This document shows, piece after piece, positions 34,835-43,320 of a stretch of DNA of 64,000 nucleotides. This stretch comes from PBB1 sp965229345 (lineage in GTDB: Bacteria > Pseudomonadota > Gammaproteobacteria > Burkholderiales > Burkholderiaceae_C), in assembly GCA_965229345.1 (NCBI GenBank), contig OZ245872.1, positions 1,364,001 to 1,428,000 on the forward strand. The letters run 5' to 3'. Position numbers and translations under genes: made by a program. The notes beneath the pieces are model-generated. The model was not told where the DNA came from, made no database searches, and saw nothing but the letters and a program-made list of their open reading frames with translations. Numbering within the stretch: the stretch's first letter is position 1; each line of letters begins with the position of its first letter.

Positions 34835-37417
34835 ATGAGTCCAACTGCTGCGCCCGCCCGTCACACCGTGTCCGTCTGGTCGCTGGCCTGGCGCCAGTTG
34901 ACACGCGACTTCCGCGCCGGTGAATTGCGGCTGCTGTTCGTTGCGGTCGCATTGGCGGTGGCTGCGCTGACGGCCGTGGGATTTTTTGCCGATCGCCTGA
35001 ATGCCGGCCTGTCCCGCGACGCCACGCAACTGCTGGGCGGCGACGCCATCGTGGCCAGCGACCAGCCGACACCCATGGCCGTCGTCGAGAAGGCGAGGGC
35101 GCTCGGCCTCGTGACCGCCACCACCACCACCTTCCCCAGCATGGGGCGAGCCCCCGATGCACAAGGCGGTGCATCGCGGCTGGTCAGCGTCAAGGCGGTG
35201 AGCGATGCCTATCCACTGCGCGGCAAGCTGCGCCTGAGCGCCGGGCCCGGCACGGCCGAAGTGTCCGTCGCGCAGGCACCCGAGCCGGGCACCATCTGGG
35301 TCGAGGCCGCGGTGCTCGATGCGCTGTCGCTGAAGGTCGGCGACGATTTGCTGCTGGGGGACGCCACCTTGCGCATCGCGCAGGTGATTGCGGTCGAACC
35401 CGATCGCGGCGCCGGCTTCATCAGCTTCTCGCCGCGGGTGATGCTCAACCAGGCCGATCTCGCCGCGACCGGCCTGATCCAGCCGGCCAGCCGTGTCACC
35501 TACCGCCTGTTGGTCGCATCGAAAGACGCTGCGGGCGGCAACGACCCGCGGGTGCGCGAGTTCACCACCTGGACCGAGGCGCAGCTGAAGTCGGCGGCGA
35601 TGCGCGGCGTGCGCGTCGAGTCGCTCGAAGGCGGGCGGCCCGAGCTGCGCCAGACGCTGGACCGCGCAGAGAAGTTCCTGAACCTCGTCGCACTGCTGTC
35701 GGCCTTGCTGGCGGCGGTGGCCGTCGGCATCGCCTCGCGCGACTTCGCCAGCCGCCACCTCGACGACTGCGCGATGCTGCGCGTGCTTGGCCAGCCGCAG
35801 CGCACGATCGCGCTGCAGTACCTGATCGAGTTCGCGCTGGTCGGCCTGCTGGCCAGCGGCGCTGGGGTGGCGCTGGGCTTCGCCGTGCACCATGGCTTTG
35901 TCTGGCTGCTGGCCGGGTTGGTGACCACCAGCCTGCCGACAGCGTCGTGGTGGCCGGCGCTGTTCGGCCTGGGTGTCGGCTTCACCTTGTTGATGGGCTT
36001 CGGCGCGCCGCCGGTGCTGCAGCTGGCCCGGGTGCCGCCGCTGCGCGTGATCCGCCGCGAGATGGGCGCGCTGAAGCCGGCGTCGCTCGCGGTGCTGCTG
36101 GCTGGCACGCTGGGCTTCACCGGGCTGCTGTTGGCCGCGTCGTCCGATCTGAAGCTGGGCTTGATTGCCGTGGGTGGTTTCTCGGCGGCGATCGCGGTGT
36201 TCGCGCTGCTGAGCTGGCTCGCGGTGCTGTTGCTGCGCCGCGCGGTGCCGGAATCGAACGCGCCGCGCTGGCTGGTGCTGGCCACACGGCAGATCGCGGC
36301 ACGGCCCGCGTTCGCGGTGCTGCAGGTCTCGGCGCTGGCGGTGGGGCTGCTGGCGTTGGTGCTGCTGGTGCTGCTGCGCACCGACCTCGTGGCCAGCTGG
36401 CGTGAGGCCACGCCGCCCGGTGCGCCGAACCGCTTCGTCATCAATATTCAGCCCGATCAGGCCGAGGCGTTCCAGGCCCGATTGCGCGAGGCCGGCATCA
36501 CGCAGTACGACTGGTTTCCGATGATCCGAGGTCGGCTGGTCGCGATCAACGGCCGCACGCTCGATGTCGACACGATGACCGACGACCGCGCCCGCCGCCT
36601 TGCCGAGCGTGAGTTCAACCTGAGCCACACCGCCGTGCTGCCGCCACACAACCTGCTGGCCGGCGGCCGCTGGGTGGCTGAGGAGCCGGGCGGACTGAGC
36701 GTCGAGTCGGGGCTGGCCGAGACCTTCGGCCTGAAGCTCGGTGACACGATGCGCTTCGACATCGCCGGGCAACCGGTCGAAGCCCGGATCACCAGCCTGC
36801 GCAAGGTGGATTGGGCGTCGATGCGGGTCAACTTCTTCGTGCTGTTTCCGAACGCCGCGCTCGACAACATGCCCATCACCTACATCGCGGCCTTCAAGGT
36901 GCCGACGGCCGGCGGTCCGAAAGCGGCAGCAGAGTTCGACAACGCGCTGATCAGGCAGTTTCCGAACCTGACCAACATCGATGTCTCCGCATCGATCGCC
37001 CAGATACAGAACGTGCTGGGGCAGGTGGTCGGCGCGGTCGAGTTTCTTTTCGTGTTCACGCTGGCGGCCGGGCTGGTGGTGCTGTTCGCTGCGGTGACCG
37101 CCACCCGTGAATCGCGGTCGCGGGAATTCGCGGTCATGCGCGCCCTCGGCGCGAGTGGAAAGCTGCTCGGACAGGTGCAGCGTGCCGAGTTGCTGGGCGT
37201 GGGCGCGCTGGCCGGCGCATTGGCTTCAGTCGCGGCCGTCGCCGTGGGCTGGTTGCTTGCCAGCCAGGTGTTCGGCTTCAGCTGGCAACCGTCGCTGTGG
37301 GTGCCACTGATCGGTGCGCTGTCGGGCGCGGTGCTGTCGTTGGCGGCGGGCTGGTGGGGCCTGCGCGATGTGCTGCGGCGCCCGGTGGTGGACATGCTGC
37401 GCCAGGCCGCGCAATGA
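34835..37417 (+). CDS. Large FtsX/MacB-type ABC transporter permease (YbbP-like)
   Basis: An 860-residue inner-membrane protein of the 10-helix MacB-like permease class. A first helix (ELRLLFVAVALAVAALTAVGFFA) is followed by a large periplasmic domain. A block of helices near 280-480 includes FtsX repeat 1 (ALLSALLAAVAVGIASRDFA and MLRVLGQPQRTIALQYLIEF). A second periplasmic domain precedes FtsX repeat 2 (ATRESRSREFAVMRALGASGKLLGQ) and the terminal helices. Proteins of this build use an ATPase such as YbbA to move or extract lipophilic molecules or lipoproteins. No ATPase gene lies on either side here. The gene starts 62 bp after the glycerate kinase gene. Confidence 0.9.
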   Translation: MSPTAAPARHTVSVWSLAWRQLTRDFRAGELRLLFVAVALAVAALTAVGFFADRLNAGLSRDATQLLGGDAIVASDQPTPMAVVEKARALGLVTATTTTFPSMGRAPDAQGGASRLVSVKAVSDAYPLRGKLRLSAGPGTAEVSVAQAPEPGTIWVEAAVLDALSLKVGDDLLLGDATLRIAQVIAVEPDRGAGFISFSPRVMLNQADLAATGLIQPASRVTYRLLVASKDAAGGNDPRVREFTTWTEAQLKSAAMRGVRVESLEGGRPELRQTLDRAEKFLNLVALLSALLAAVAVGIASRDFASRHLDDCAMLRVLGQPQRTIALQYLIEFALVGLLASGAGVALGFAVHHGFVWLLAGLVTTSLPTASWWPALFGLGVGFTLLMGFGAPPVLQLARVPPLRVIRREMGALKPASLAVLLAGTLGFTGLLLAASSDLKLGLIAVGGFSAAIAVFALLSWLAVLLLRRAVPESNAPRWLVLATRQIAARPAFAVLQVSALAVGLLALVLLVLLRTDLVASWREATPPGAPNRFVINIQPDQAEAFQARLREAGITQYDWFPMIRGRLVAINGRTLDVDTMTDDRARRLAEREFNLSHTAVLPPHNLLAGGRWVAEEPGGLSVESGLAETFGLKLGDTMRFDIAGQPVEARITSLRKVDWASMRVNFFVLFPNAALDNMPITYIAAFKVPTAGGPKAAAEFDNALIRQFPNLTNIDVSASIAQIQNVLGQVVGAVEFLFVFTLAAGLVVLFAAVTATRESRSREFAVMRALGASGKLLGQVQRAELLGVGALAGALASVAAVAVGWLLASQVFGFSWQPSLWVPLIGALSGAVLSLAAGWWGLRDVLRRPVVDMLRQAAQ

Positions 37418-37470
37418 GCCGCTGATCGATCTCGACGCCGCAAAGCCCACACCACAGCTTCGCGCCATGT

Positions 37471-37504
37471 AAAAAGCCCGCTGTGCGTGAGCAGCAGCGG
37501 GCTT
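37471..37504 (-). terminator. Terminator after the DUF1329 gene
   Basis: On the minus strand AAGCCCGCTG pairs with CAGCGGGCTT around a 14-base loop and runs into a T tract (37471-37475). A second hairpin with a perfect 9-bp stem (CACCGGGGC/GCCCCGGTG, 37512-37533) lies between it and the gene. Both sit in the 128-bp convergent gap with the permease gene. Confidence 0.85.
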
Positions 37505-37545
37505 GAGTGACCACCGGGGCTTGCGCCCCGGTGCCGGTGGGGCAA

Positions 37546-38871
37546 TTACTTGCCCGTACCCGTGGCCACTTCTTCCAGAACGTTCAGCGACACGTCGGTC
37601 TCTTTCACGCCCTTCGGGTTGGACTTCATGTTCGACGACCAGTTCGTGGCGTGGCCACGCTTGACGTCGATGATGTGTCCGATCACAGGCATCACTGCCT
37701 TGTAGCCGTCATCGCCGGTGTCCGGACGGTTCTGGAAGATGAACATCTTCCAGAATTCGCCCTTGCGGTCCAGCGCGAAGCCCAGGTACGGACGTGGGAA
37801 GTCCACTTCCATGTACACGGTCTTCTTGCTGTAGGGGTGCTCGTCTGGGCACACACCTTCGACCACGTACACCTCACGCGGCTCCCAGCCCACGTCCGGC
37901 GCAGGGTTGAAGTGCGGCGGAATGGTGATGCCGATGCGCGGGAAGCGCTTGGCCGGATCGCTGAAGGGCGCGTTCACGTCCACGCTGATGTCCGGGCTGT
38001 GGGCGATGGCCAGGATCCAGCGGCGCTCGAGCAGCTTGTTGGACTTGTACTTCGTGGGCGCAGCGTCCCAGATGTCCCAGTCGTCGTACAGCTGGTCGGT
38101 ACCACCGATCGGGTCCATCCACGCACCGCCGGACAGACGGCGAACGCGGCGAACCGACTTCAGGTAGGCGAACGAGTCGTCCGGCTTCTTGGAGTCAGGC
38201 TGGTTGTAGCGCACCGAGAACAGGCCCAGACCGCGGATGTCTTGCGGGTAGGTCGCCACGAAGTAGGTCTTCTGCGAGATGGTGCCGTCACCCACGGTGA
38301 TCGGGCCACCGTCCAGACGGCCTTCCATGTAGTAGCGACGCGACTGGAACGCTTGCACGCGCTCGTAGCCGGTCTTCGCATCGAGGAACGCCCAGGCGAT
38401 GTCGCGCAGGTCCATCGTCGCGCCGTAGGTCGCAGCACGCAGGTTCCAGATGATCTTGTCGCCCGCGTTCGGGTCCTTCGGATCGATCTTGTCAGCCGGG
38501 AACAGCATGCCCGCTTGCCAACCAGAGACCGTGCGGTCAGCCGGGTTGAACTTGACGGCGTCGATGTTCTTGCGCGACCACTCGACGTACTTCGGGTCCA
38601 TTTCGATCTTCTTCGAATTGGCCAGCTTGATCGTCAGGTTGTAGTTGCGGATCATCCACTCGAGCTTCTCAGGCACCATGCTGGCAATGGTCTTGCCCTC
38701 GAAGGTGTCGCCCTTGATGCTGTCAAAGTTGTCCTTGTTGATCACAAACCCGGCAGACAGCTCCTTGGCTTGCGCAGATGTCGCGCCCAGCCCCGTTGCC
38801 AGTGCCACCGCGCCACCCAGACCGCCTTGCAGTACGCTGCGACGATCAACTCCACTCGTTTCGATTTCCAT
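37546..38871 (-). CDS. DUF1329 family periplasmic protein with Tat signal
   Basis: A 441-residue exported protein. The signal peptide VDRRSVLQGGLGGAVALATG, with a twin-arginine motif and cleavage near ATSAQA, indicates folded export by the Tat pathway. The mature part resembles DUF1329 proteins, an outer-membrane lipoprotein-sorting-like beta fold, with repeated Trp/Tyr-rich strands such as SGGAWMDPIGGTDQLYDDWD and YMEVDFPRPYLGFALDRKG. Known DUF1329 genes often accompany lipid, terpene or steroid catabolism and RND-type transporters, but no such genes are nearby. The ATG at 38871 has AAAGGAGC upstream; a longer reading to 39015 lacks one. It is divergent from a glutathione S-transferase gene. 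Confidence 0.8.
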   Translation of the reverse strand: MEIETSGVDRRSVLQGGLGGAVALATGLGATSAQAKELSAGFVINKDNFDSIKGDTFEGKTIASMVPEKLEWMIRNYNLTIKLANSKKIEMDPKYVEWSRKNIDAVKFNPADRTVSGWQAGMLFPADKIDPKDPNAGDKIIWNLRAATYGATMDLRDIAWAFLDAKTGYERVQAFQSRRYYMEGRLDGGPITVGDGTISQKTYFVATYPQDIRGLGLFSVRYNQPDSKKPDDSFAYLKSVRRVRRLSGGAWMDPIGGTDQLYDDWDIWDAAPTKYKSNKLLERRWILAIAHSPDISVDVNAPFSDPAKRFPRIGITIPPHFNPAPDVGWEPREVYVVEGVCPDEHPYSKKTVYMEVDFPRPYLGFALDRKGEFWKMFIFQNRPDTGDDGYKAVMPVIGHIIDVKRGHATNWSSNMKSNPKGVKETDVSLNVLEEVATGTGK

Positions 38872-39122
38872 CTTGCTTGCTCCTTTGATCAAAATTGCCG
38901 GGTTAAACGAAACAGCATCGCTCGGGGTTGGTTGAAAAACCCGTGAATTTCGGTTCGCTCCCGATGTCCTAGGGTCGTTCACTGTTGAATCAGTTCCCGA
39001 ACCTAGTGATTCCACCTACGCGCAGCGGTCGTGAAGAATCTGCGCCTCCGACTTACGCGTTGCCCGGCATTCTGGATGCAGAACGGCGGCATCCCCATCG
39101 TGAACAACCACTGGAGACAAGA

Positions 39123-39752
39123 ATGAAGATTTATGACTGGGCCGCCGCGCCCAATCCCAAGCGCCTGCGGATGTTTCTGGTGGAAAAGGGGCTGCAGATC
39201 GAAACCGTCCAGGTCGTCGGCGATGGGTTCGTGCTCACCCCCGAGTACAAAGCCAAGTACCCGCAGGCGATGGTGCCGATGCTGGAACTCGACGACGGCC
39301 GCCAGATCGGCGAATCGACGTCGATCTGCCGCTACCTCGAGGAGCTGTATCCGAACCCGCCGATGCTGGGCCGCGATGCCTACGAGCGTGCCATCGTCGA
39401 CATGTGGGATCGACAAGCTTTCGACCAGGGCATGACGGCCGTGGCCGAGATCTTTCGCAACAGCAATCCGCACTTCAAGGACCGCGGCCTGGCGGGCTTC
39501 GCCACACCGGTGCCGCAGCTGCCCCAACTCGTGGAGCGCGGTCACGCCAGCCTGGAGAAGTTCTTCCGCCGGTTCGACGGTCAACTCGGCAAGAGCCGCT
39601 TCATTGCGGCCGATGTGTTCACGCAGGCCGATTGCACGCTGTACTGCAGCATCGAGTTCGCCGGCTGGGTGTCGGTGAGCATCCCCGACGACTGCAAGAA
39701 CCTGCAGCGCTGGTGGAAGGACGTCAGCGACCGTCCCAGCTCGAAAGCCTGA
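39123..39752 (+). CDS. Glutathione S-transferase family protein
   Basis: A 209-residue cytosolic enzyme. The N-terminal thioredoxin-like domain contains IYDWAAAPNPKRLRMFLVEKG, the cis-Pro strand AMVPMLELDDG, and the glutathione-contacting GESTSICRYLEELYPNPP. The C-terminal helical domain contains the family capping motif in FIAADVFTQADCTLYC. The substrate is unknown. It is divergent from the DUF1329 gene; the 251-bp gap between them presumably holds both promoters, though I see no clear boxes. Directly after its stop codon begins a foreign fragment, the CusA relic, which marks the left edge of the metal-resistance island. Confidence 0.9.
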   Translation: MKIYDWAAAPNPKRLRMFLVEKGLQIETVQVVGDGFVLTPEYKAKYPQAMVPMLELDDGRQIGESTSICRYLEELYPNPPMLGRDAYERAIVDMWDRQAFDQGMTAVAEIFRNSNPHFKDRGLAGFATPVPQLPQLVERGHASLEKFFRRFDGQLGKSRFIAADVFTQADCTLYCSIEFAGWVSVSIPDDCKNLQRWWKDVSDRPSSKA

Positions 39753-39759
39753 TCACGGC

Positions 39760-39900
39760 ATGGTCACCGCGCCGCTGCTGTCGATGTTTGTCGTGCCGGC
39801 GGTGCACTTGTTGATGCGCAGGCGGCGCATGCAGTGTCTGCCTCAACAAGATCCACACCGACACCTGAGCAGGGCTTGCCGTCTGCCCCTTCCAGGCTGA
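39760..39900 (+). pseudogene. C-terminal remnant of a CusA-like heavy-metal RND pump
   Basis: Forty-six codons read GMVTAPLLSMFVVPAVHLLM followed by an arginine run, then an unrelated tail to a stop at 39898. The first part closely resembles the last transmembrane helix and basic C-terminus of CusA-type Cu/Ag efflux pumps. The rest of such a pump (about 1000 residues) is absent, and similarity begins eight bases after the GST stop. I read it as debris from a recombination event rather than a functional small gene. Confidence 0.6.
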
Positions 39901-39945
39901 CCCTGCCGGCTGCGACGAAACGCAAGCTGCTGTTAAAGTGAATTC

Positions 39946-40299
39946 GTGCGACGTTTTTTGATCACCCTGCTGCTCGTTTTGTTGCCTTTGCAATCGGTGT
40001 GGGCGACTGCGGCCGCGTATTGCGAACACGTGGCCGGCGCGCATCAGGCGCATTTCGGTCACCACAACGGCCATCAGCATGATGCGTCGGTCGACAAGAA
40101 GCACACGAACGACACGGCGGGCAGTGGATTGGACAACGATGCCACGCACTGCCACGGTGCAGTGACAGCAGTGCTGATGTCACCACTGGCATTGCCGGTG
40201 CTGGCGTCCGCTGAACCACCGGCACGCCATCCCGAGGCCAAGCGACAGGCGCCCGCCTTGTCGCCGCCCGAACGCCCTCAGTGGGTGAGCCACGCCTGA
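39946..40299 (+). CDS. czcI: CzcI-like periplasmic metal-resistance protein
   Basis: A 117-residue exported protein with a signal peptide (MRRFLITLLLVLLPLQSVWA) and a His-rich mature region (HVAGAHQAHFGHHNGHQHD) with one cysteine (Cys26). The signal-peptide sequence, His-rich body and position directly before czcC match CzcI of Cupriavidus-type czcICBA operons, a protein thought to influence induction of the system. The start is a GTG at 39946 with no strong Shine-Dalgarno sequence. It is 124 bp before czcC. Confidence 0.8.
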   Translation: MRRFLITLLLVLLPLQSVWATAAAYCEHVAGAHQAHFGHHNGHQHDASVDKKHTNDTAGSGLDNDATHCHGAVTAVLMSPLALPVLASAEPPARHPEAKRQAPALSPPERPQWVSHA

Positions 40300-40423
40300 T
40301 TCGGCGTGGCGATCACTTCCAACCTGAAGCGCTGATCCCGAGCGGCTTGGCGCCGCGCCGAATCTTTTTGCGTTGTTTTGTTCCGCGTGCAGTCGCACGT
40401 GAACCCACAGCAAGGAGATATCG

Positions 40424-41758
40424 ATGCACCGGTCTGCCTGTCGCCGAGCGCTTCGTGACCTGATCCCTCTCGGGTCGTCACTCGCGCTCGGACTCTGTTT
40501 TCTCTCGCTTTCCTGGGCACAGACCCCGGCTGAAGGCGCCCCTGCCGAGTCGCCCTCGGCCAACGCATTGCCGCCACTGACCTTGCCGCAGGCGCTTGCG
40601 CGGGCGATGTCGTCGAACGCCGAATTGGCGGGGTTGCGGCGCGAGGTCGAGGCGTTGGAAGGTCCCGTCATTCAGGGGGCGGCGCGGCCGAATCCGGAGT
40701 TGTCTTTCCTGCTGGAAGACACCCGACGCTCGTCACGCACCACGACGCTGCAGATCAACCAGCCGCTGGAGCTGGGCAACAAGCGTGCGGCGCGCATCGG
40801 CGTGGCGGAGCGCGGGCGCGACATGGCTGCCGCTGAACTGGCGGCCAAGCGAGCCGACATCCGCGCGACAGTGGCCTCGTCGTTCTACGAGGTGCTGCTG
40901 GCGCAGGAGCGCCTGGCGCTGAGCCGCGGCTCGGTCGATGTGGCCCGTCGAGCCAGCGATGCGGCCGGCAAGCGGGTGCAGGCCGGCAAGATATCTCCGG
41001 TAGAGGAAACCAAGGCCCGCATCGCCGAAGCGACGGCGCGGCTGGACGCTGCGCAAGCCGAGGCCGAGCTCAAGTTGTCTCGCTTGCGGCTGGCCGCCAC
41101 CTGGGCCGGCACCCAGGTCGACTACGGACCGGCGGCTCCGGTCACGGTGAGCTTCGACCCGCCGGTCGTGCCAACGCCTGACACCATCGCCCGGCGGCTC
41201 GACGCCTCGCCTCGCCTGACCCTGGCCCGGTTCGAACTGCAGCGCCGCCAGGCCATGACCGAGCTCGCGCGCGCCCAGCGGACACCCGATCTGACCGTGA
41301 GCCTCGGTGTCAAGCGCGACGAGGAGCTGGGAAGAAATCAGGCCGTCATCGGCCTGTCGATACCGCTGCCGGTGTTTGACCGCAACGAGGGCAACCTGCT
41401 GGAGGCGCTCAAGCGGGAAGAGAAATCCCGCGCCGAATGGGCCGCTGCGGACATCCAGTTGCGCACCTCGGTGCTTCAAAGCACCAGCCGGCTGGAAGCC
41501 GCCGGTGCCGAGGTGAGGATGCTGCGCGATCAGGTGCTGCCGGGCGCGCAAAGCGCCTACGACGCGGCCACGAAAGGCTTCGAACTGGGGAAGTTCAACG
41601 TCCTCGACGTGCTCGATGCGCAGCGCACGCTGTTCCAGGCCCAAGCCAACCATTTGCGCGCGCGTGGTGATGCGCTGCGCGCTGCCGTAGAGGTCGACCG
41701 ATTGTTAGGCGATGGCGAAAGCACGGCCGTGCCTCCAGGAACTCCGCCCAAGGAATGA
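40424..41758 (+). CDS. czcC: Outer-membrane channel of the CzcCBA cation efflux system
   Basis: A 444-residue TolC-family protein with signal peptide cleavage near SLSWA (about residue 32). Two outer-membrane efflux repeats follow: LTLPQALARAMSSNAELAG, then LLAQERLALSRGSVDVARRAS, and the second repeat ending FELGKFNVLDVLDAQRTLFQ. The N-terminal PNPELSFLLEDT is characteristic of the CzcC/CnrC branch. It has an excellent ribosome binding site (AAGGAG seven bases before the ATG). It is followed by czcB after three bases, forming the exit duct of the tripartite Zn/Co/Cd pump. Confidence 0.92.
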   Translation: MHRSACRRALRDLIPLGSSLALGLCFLSLSWAQTPAEGAPAESPSANALPPLTLPQALARAMSSNAELAGLRREVEALEGPVIQGAARPNPELSFLLEDTRRSSRTTTLQINQPLELGNKRAARIGVAERGRDMAAAELAAKRADIRATVASSFYEVLLAQERLALSRGSVDVARRASDAAGKRVQAGKISPVEETKARIAEATARLDAAQAEAELKLSRLRLAATWAGTQVDYGPAAPVTVSFDPPVVPTPDTIARRLDASPRLTLARFELQRRQAMTELARAQRTPDLTVSLGVKRDEELGRNQAVIGLSIPLPVFDRNEGNLLEALKREEKSRAEWAAADIQLRTSVLQSTSRLEAAGAEVRMLRDQVLPGAQSAYDAATKGFELGKFNVLDVLDAQRTLFQAQANHLRARGDALRAAVEVDRLLGDGESTAVPPGTPPKE

Positions 41759-41761
41759 ACC

Positions 41762-43297
41762 ATGAACACTGAATCCCCGTCCCCCCAATCGAAGTGGAAA
41801 CGACTGTTGCCCATCGGCATCGTGGTGATCGTCGCGCTGGTGCTCGGCATCGCCATCCTCGGGAGCAAAGAGTCAGCACCTGCCGGTGACGAACACGGCC
41901 ATGAAGCGCACGCTGACGATGCGCCTCACGATGCAAAAGCTGAACCTGCTGAACCTGCCAAAGGCCCGCACGGCGGTCGGCTGTTTACCGAGGGTGGCTA
42001 CGGGCTCGAGCTGACGATTTTTGAGACCGGCGTCGAGCCGCAGTTTCGCGCTTACACCTACCAGGACGGCAAGCCCACTGACCCGGCCACGAGCCAGCTC
42101 ACGGTGAGCGTGCAACGCCTAGGCCGCAAGCCCGAGGCGTACACCTTCGTCAAGGAAAGCGACTACCTCAAGGGCGACGGTGTGGTTGAACAACCGCATT
42201 CCTTCGCGGTGACGATTGCGGCCACCTTCGCTGGCAAGGCGCACCAGTTCAGCTACGAGCAGGTCGAAGCCCGCGTCACCATGAGCGACGAGCAGATCAA
42301 GAGCAGCGGCCTCGAAGTGGCCACCACCGGCCCGGCGCGCATCCGGACCGCGTTGCAATTGCAGGGCGAGGTGCGTCTCAATGAAGACCGCGCGGTGCAT
42401 GTGGTGCCACGGCTCAGCGGGCTGGTCGAGTCGGTGTCGGTGAATGCGGGTGACAAGGTGGGTCGCGGTCAAGTGCTGGCCGTGCTGTCCAGCCAATCGC
42501 TGGCCGATCAGCGCAGTGGCTGGCTCGGCGCGCAGAAGCGGTTGAGTCTGGCGCGCGCGACCTTCGAGCGCGAGAAGGCGCTGTGGGAAGGCAAGATTTC
42601 AGCAGAGCAGGATTACTTGCAAGCCCGTGTCGCCTTGCAAGAAGCGGAGATCGCCGAGCAGTCGGCACGGCAGAAGCTCGCCTCGCTGGGTGCGGTGGCC
42701 TCGTCATCGGGCAACCTGACGCGCCATGAAATCCGCGCGCCGATCGACGGCATCGTCACCGACAAACAGATTTCAGTGGGCGAGGTGGTCAAGGAAGACG
42801 CGAACATCTTCGTCGTCGCCGACCTGTCCACGGTGTGGGTCGACATGACGGTCTACGCGAAAGACCTGAACGCGGTCAAGATCGGGCAGCCCGCCCACGT
42901 CAAGGCGACCTCGTTCGATGCGCAGGCCAGTGGCACGCTGTCGTATGTGGGCAGCCTGGTGGGTGAGCAGACGCGTGCGGCCATCGCCCGCGTGGTGCTG
43001 CCCAACCCGCAAGGCCGGTGGCGACCGGGCCTGCCGGTGAATGTCGAATTGACGGCCGACGAGGTGAACGTGCCCTTGGCGGTCTCCGCCGACGCGGTGC
43101 AAACCCTGCGCGAGACCACGGTCGTGTTCGGCCGCTACGGCGATCAGTTCGAGGCGCGGCCTGTCCGACTCGGCCGCAGCGATGGCCACATGGTCGAGGT
43201 GCTCGGTGGCTTGGAGTCGGGCGAGCGTTATGCCGCCAAGAACAGCTATCTCGTCAAGGCCGACATCGGCAAGTCAGGGGCCAGCCATGACCACTGA
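41762..43297 (+). CDS. czcB: Periplasmic adaptor of the CzcCBA cation efflux system
   Basis: A 511-residue membrane-fusion protein, longer than drug-efflux adaptors because of an extra N-terminal domain. After a single membrane helix (about 15-33) comes a His/Asp-rich stretch (DEHGHEAHADDAPHD) likely to capture cations. A CzcB-specific beta domain (GPHGGRLFTEGGYGLELTIFE) is followed by the lipoyl, hairpin and barrel domains (GLVESVSVNAGDKVGRGQ and HEIRAPIDGIVTDKQISVGE). The C-terminus again ends in His residues. It links CzcA to CzcC. The gap to czcA is 23 bp with an AGGAG site. Confidence 0.93.
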   Translation: MNTESPSPQSKWKRLLPIGIVVIVALVLGIAILGSKESAPAGDEHGHEAHADDAPHDAKAEPAEPAKGPHGGRLFTEGGYGLELTIFETGVEPQFRAYTYQDGKPTDPATSQLTVSVQRLGRKPEAYTFVKESDYLKGDGVVEQPHSFAVTIAATFAGKAHQFSYEQVEARVTMSDEQIKSSGLEVATTGPARIRTALQLQGEVRLNEDRAVHVVPRLSGLVESVSVNAGDKVGRGQVLAVLSSQSLADQRSGWLGAQKRLSLARATFEREKALWEGKISAEQDYLQARVALQEAEIAEQSARQKLASLGAVASSSGNLTRHEIRAPIDGIVTDKQISVGEVVKEDANIFVVADLSTVWVDMTVYAKDLNAVKIGQPAHVKATSFDAQASGTLSYVGSLVGEQTRAAIARVVLPNPQGRWRPGLPVNVELTADEVNVPLAVSADAVQTLRETTVVFGRYGDQFEARPVRLGRSDGHMVEVLGGLESGERYAAKNSYLVKADIGKSGASHDH

Positions 43298-43320
43298 ACA
43301 CGACCGCACAGGAGCGCGCG

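Noticed and set aside
34178..36772. An 864-codon minus-strand frame opposite the glycerate kinase and FtsX permease genes
   Set aside because: It is a GC-rich antisense shadow rich in Gln/Arg/His with no domain, and both plus-strand genes are complete and recognisable.
39760..39900. A functional small membrane protein at the left edge of the metal island
   Set aside because: The sequence matches only the last helix of a CusA-type pump followed by unrelated residues, so a relic is the simpler reading.
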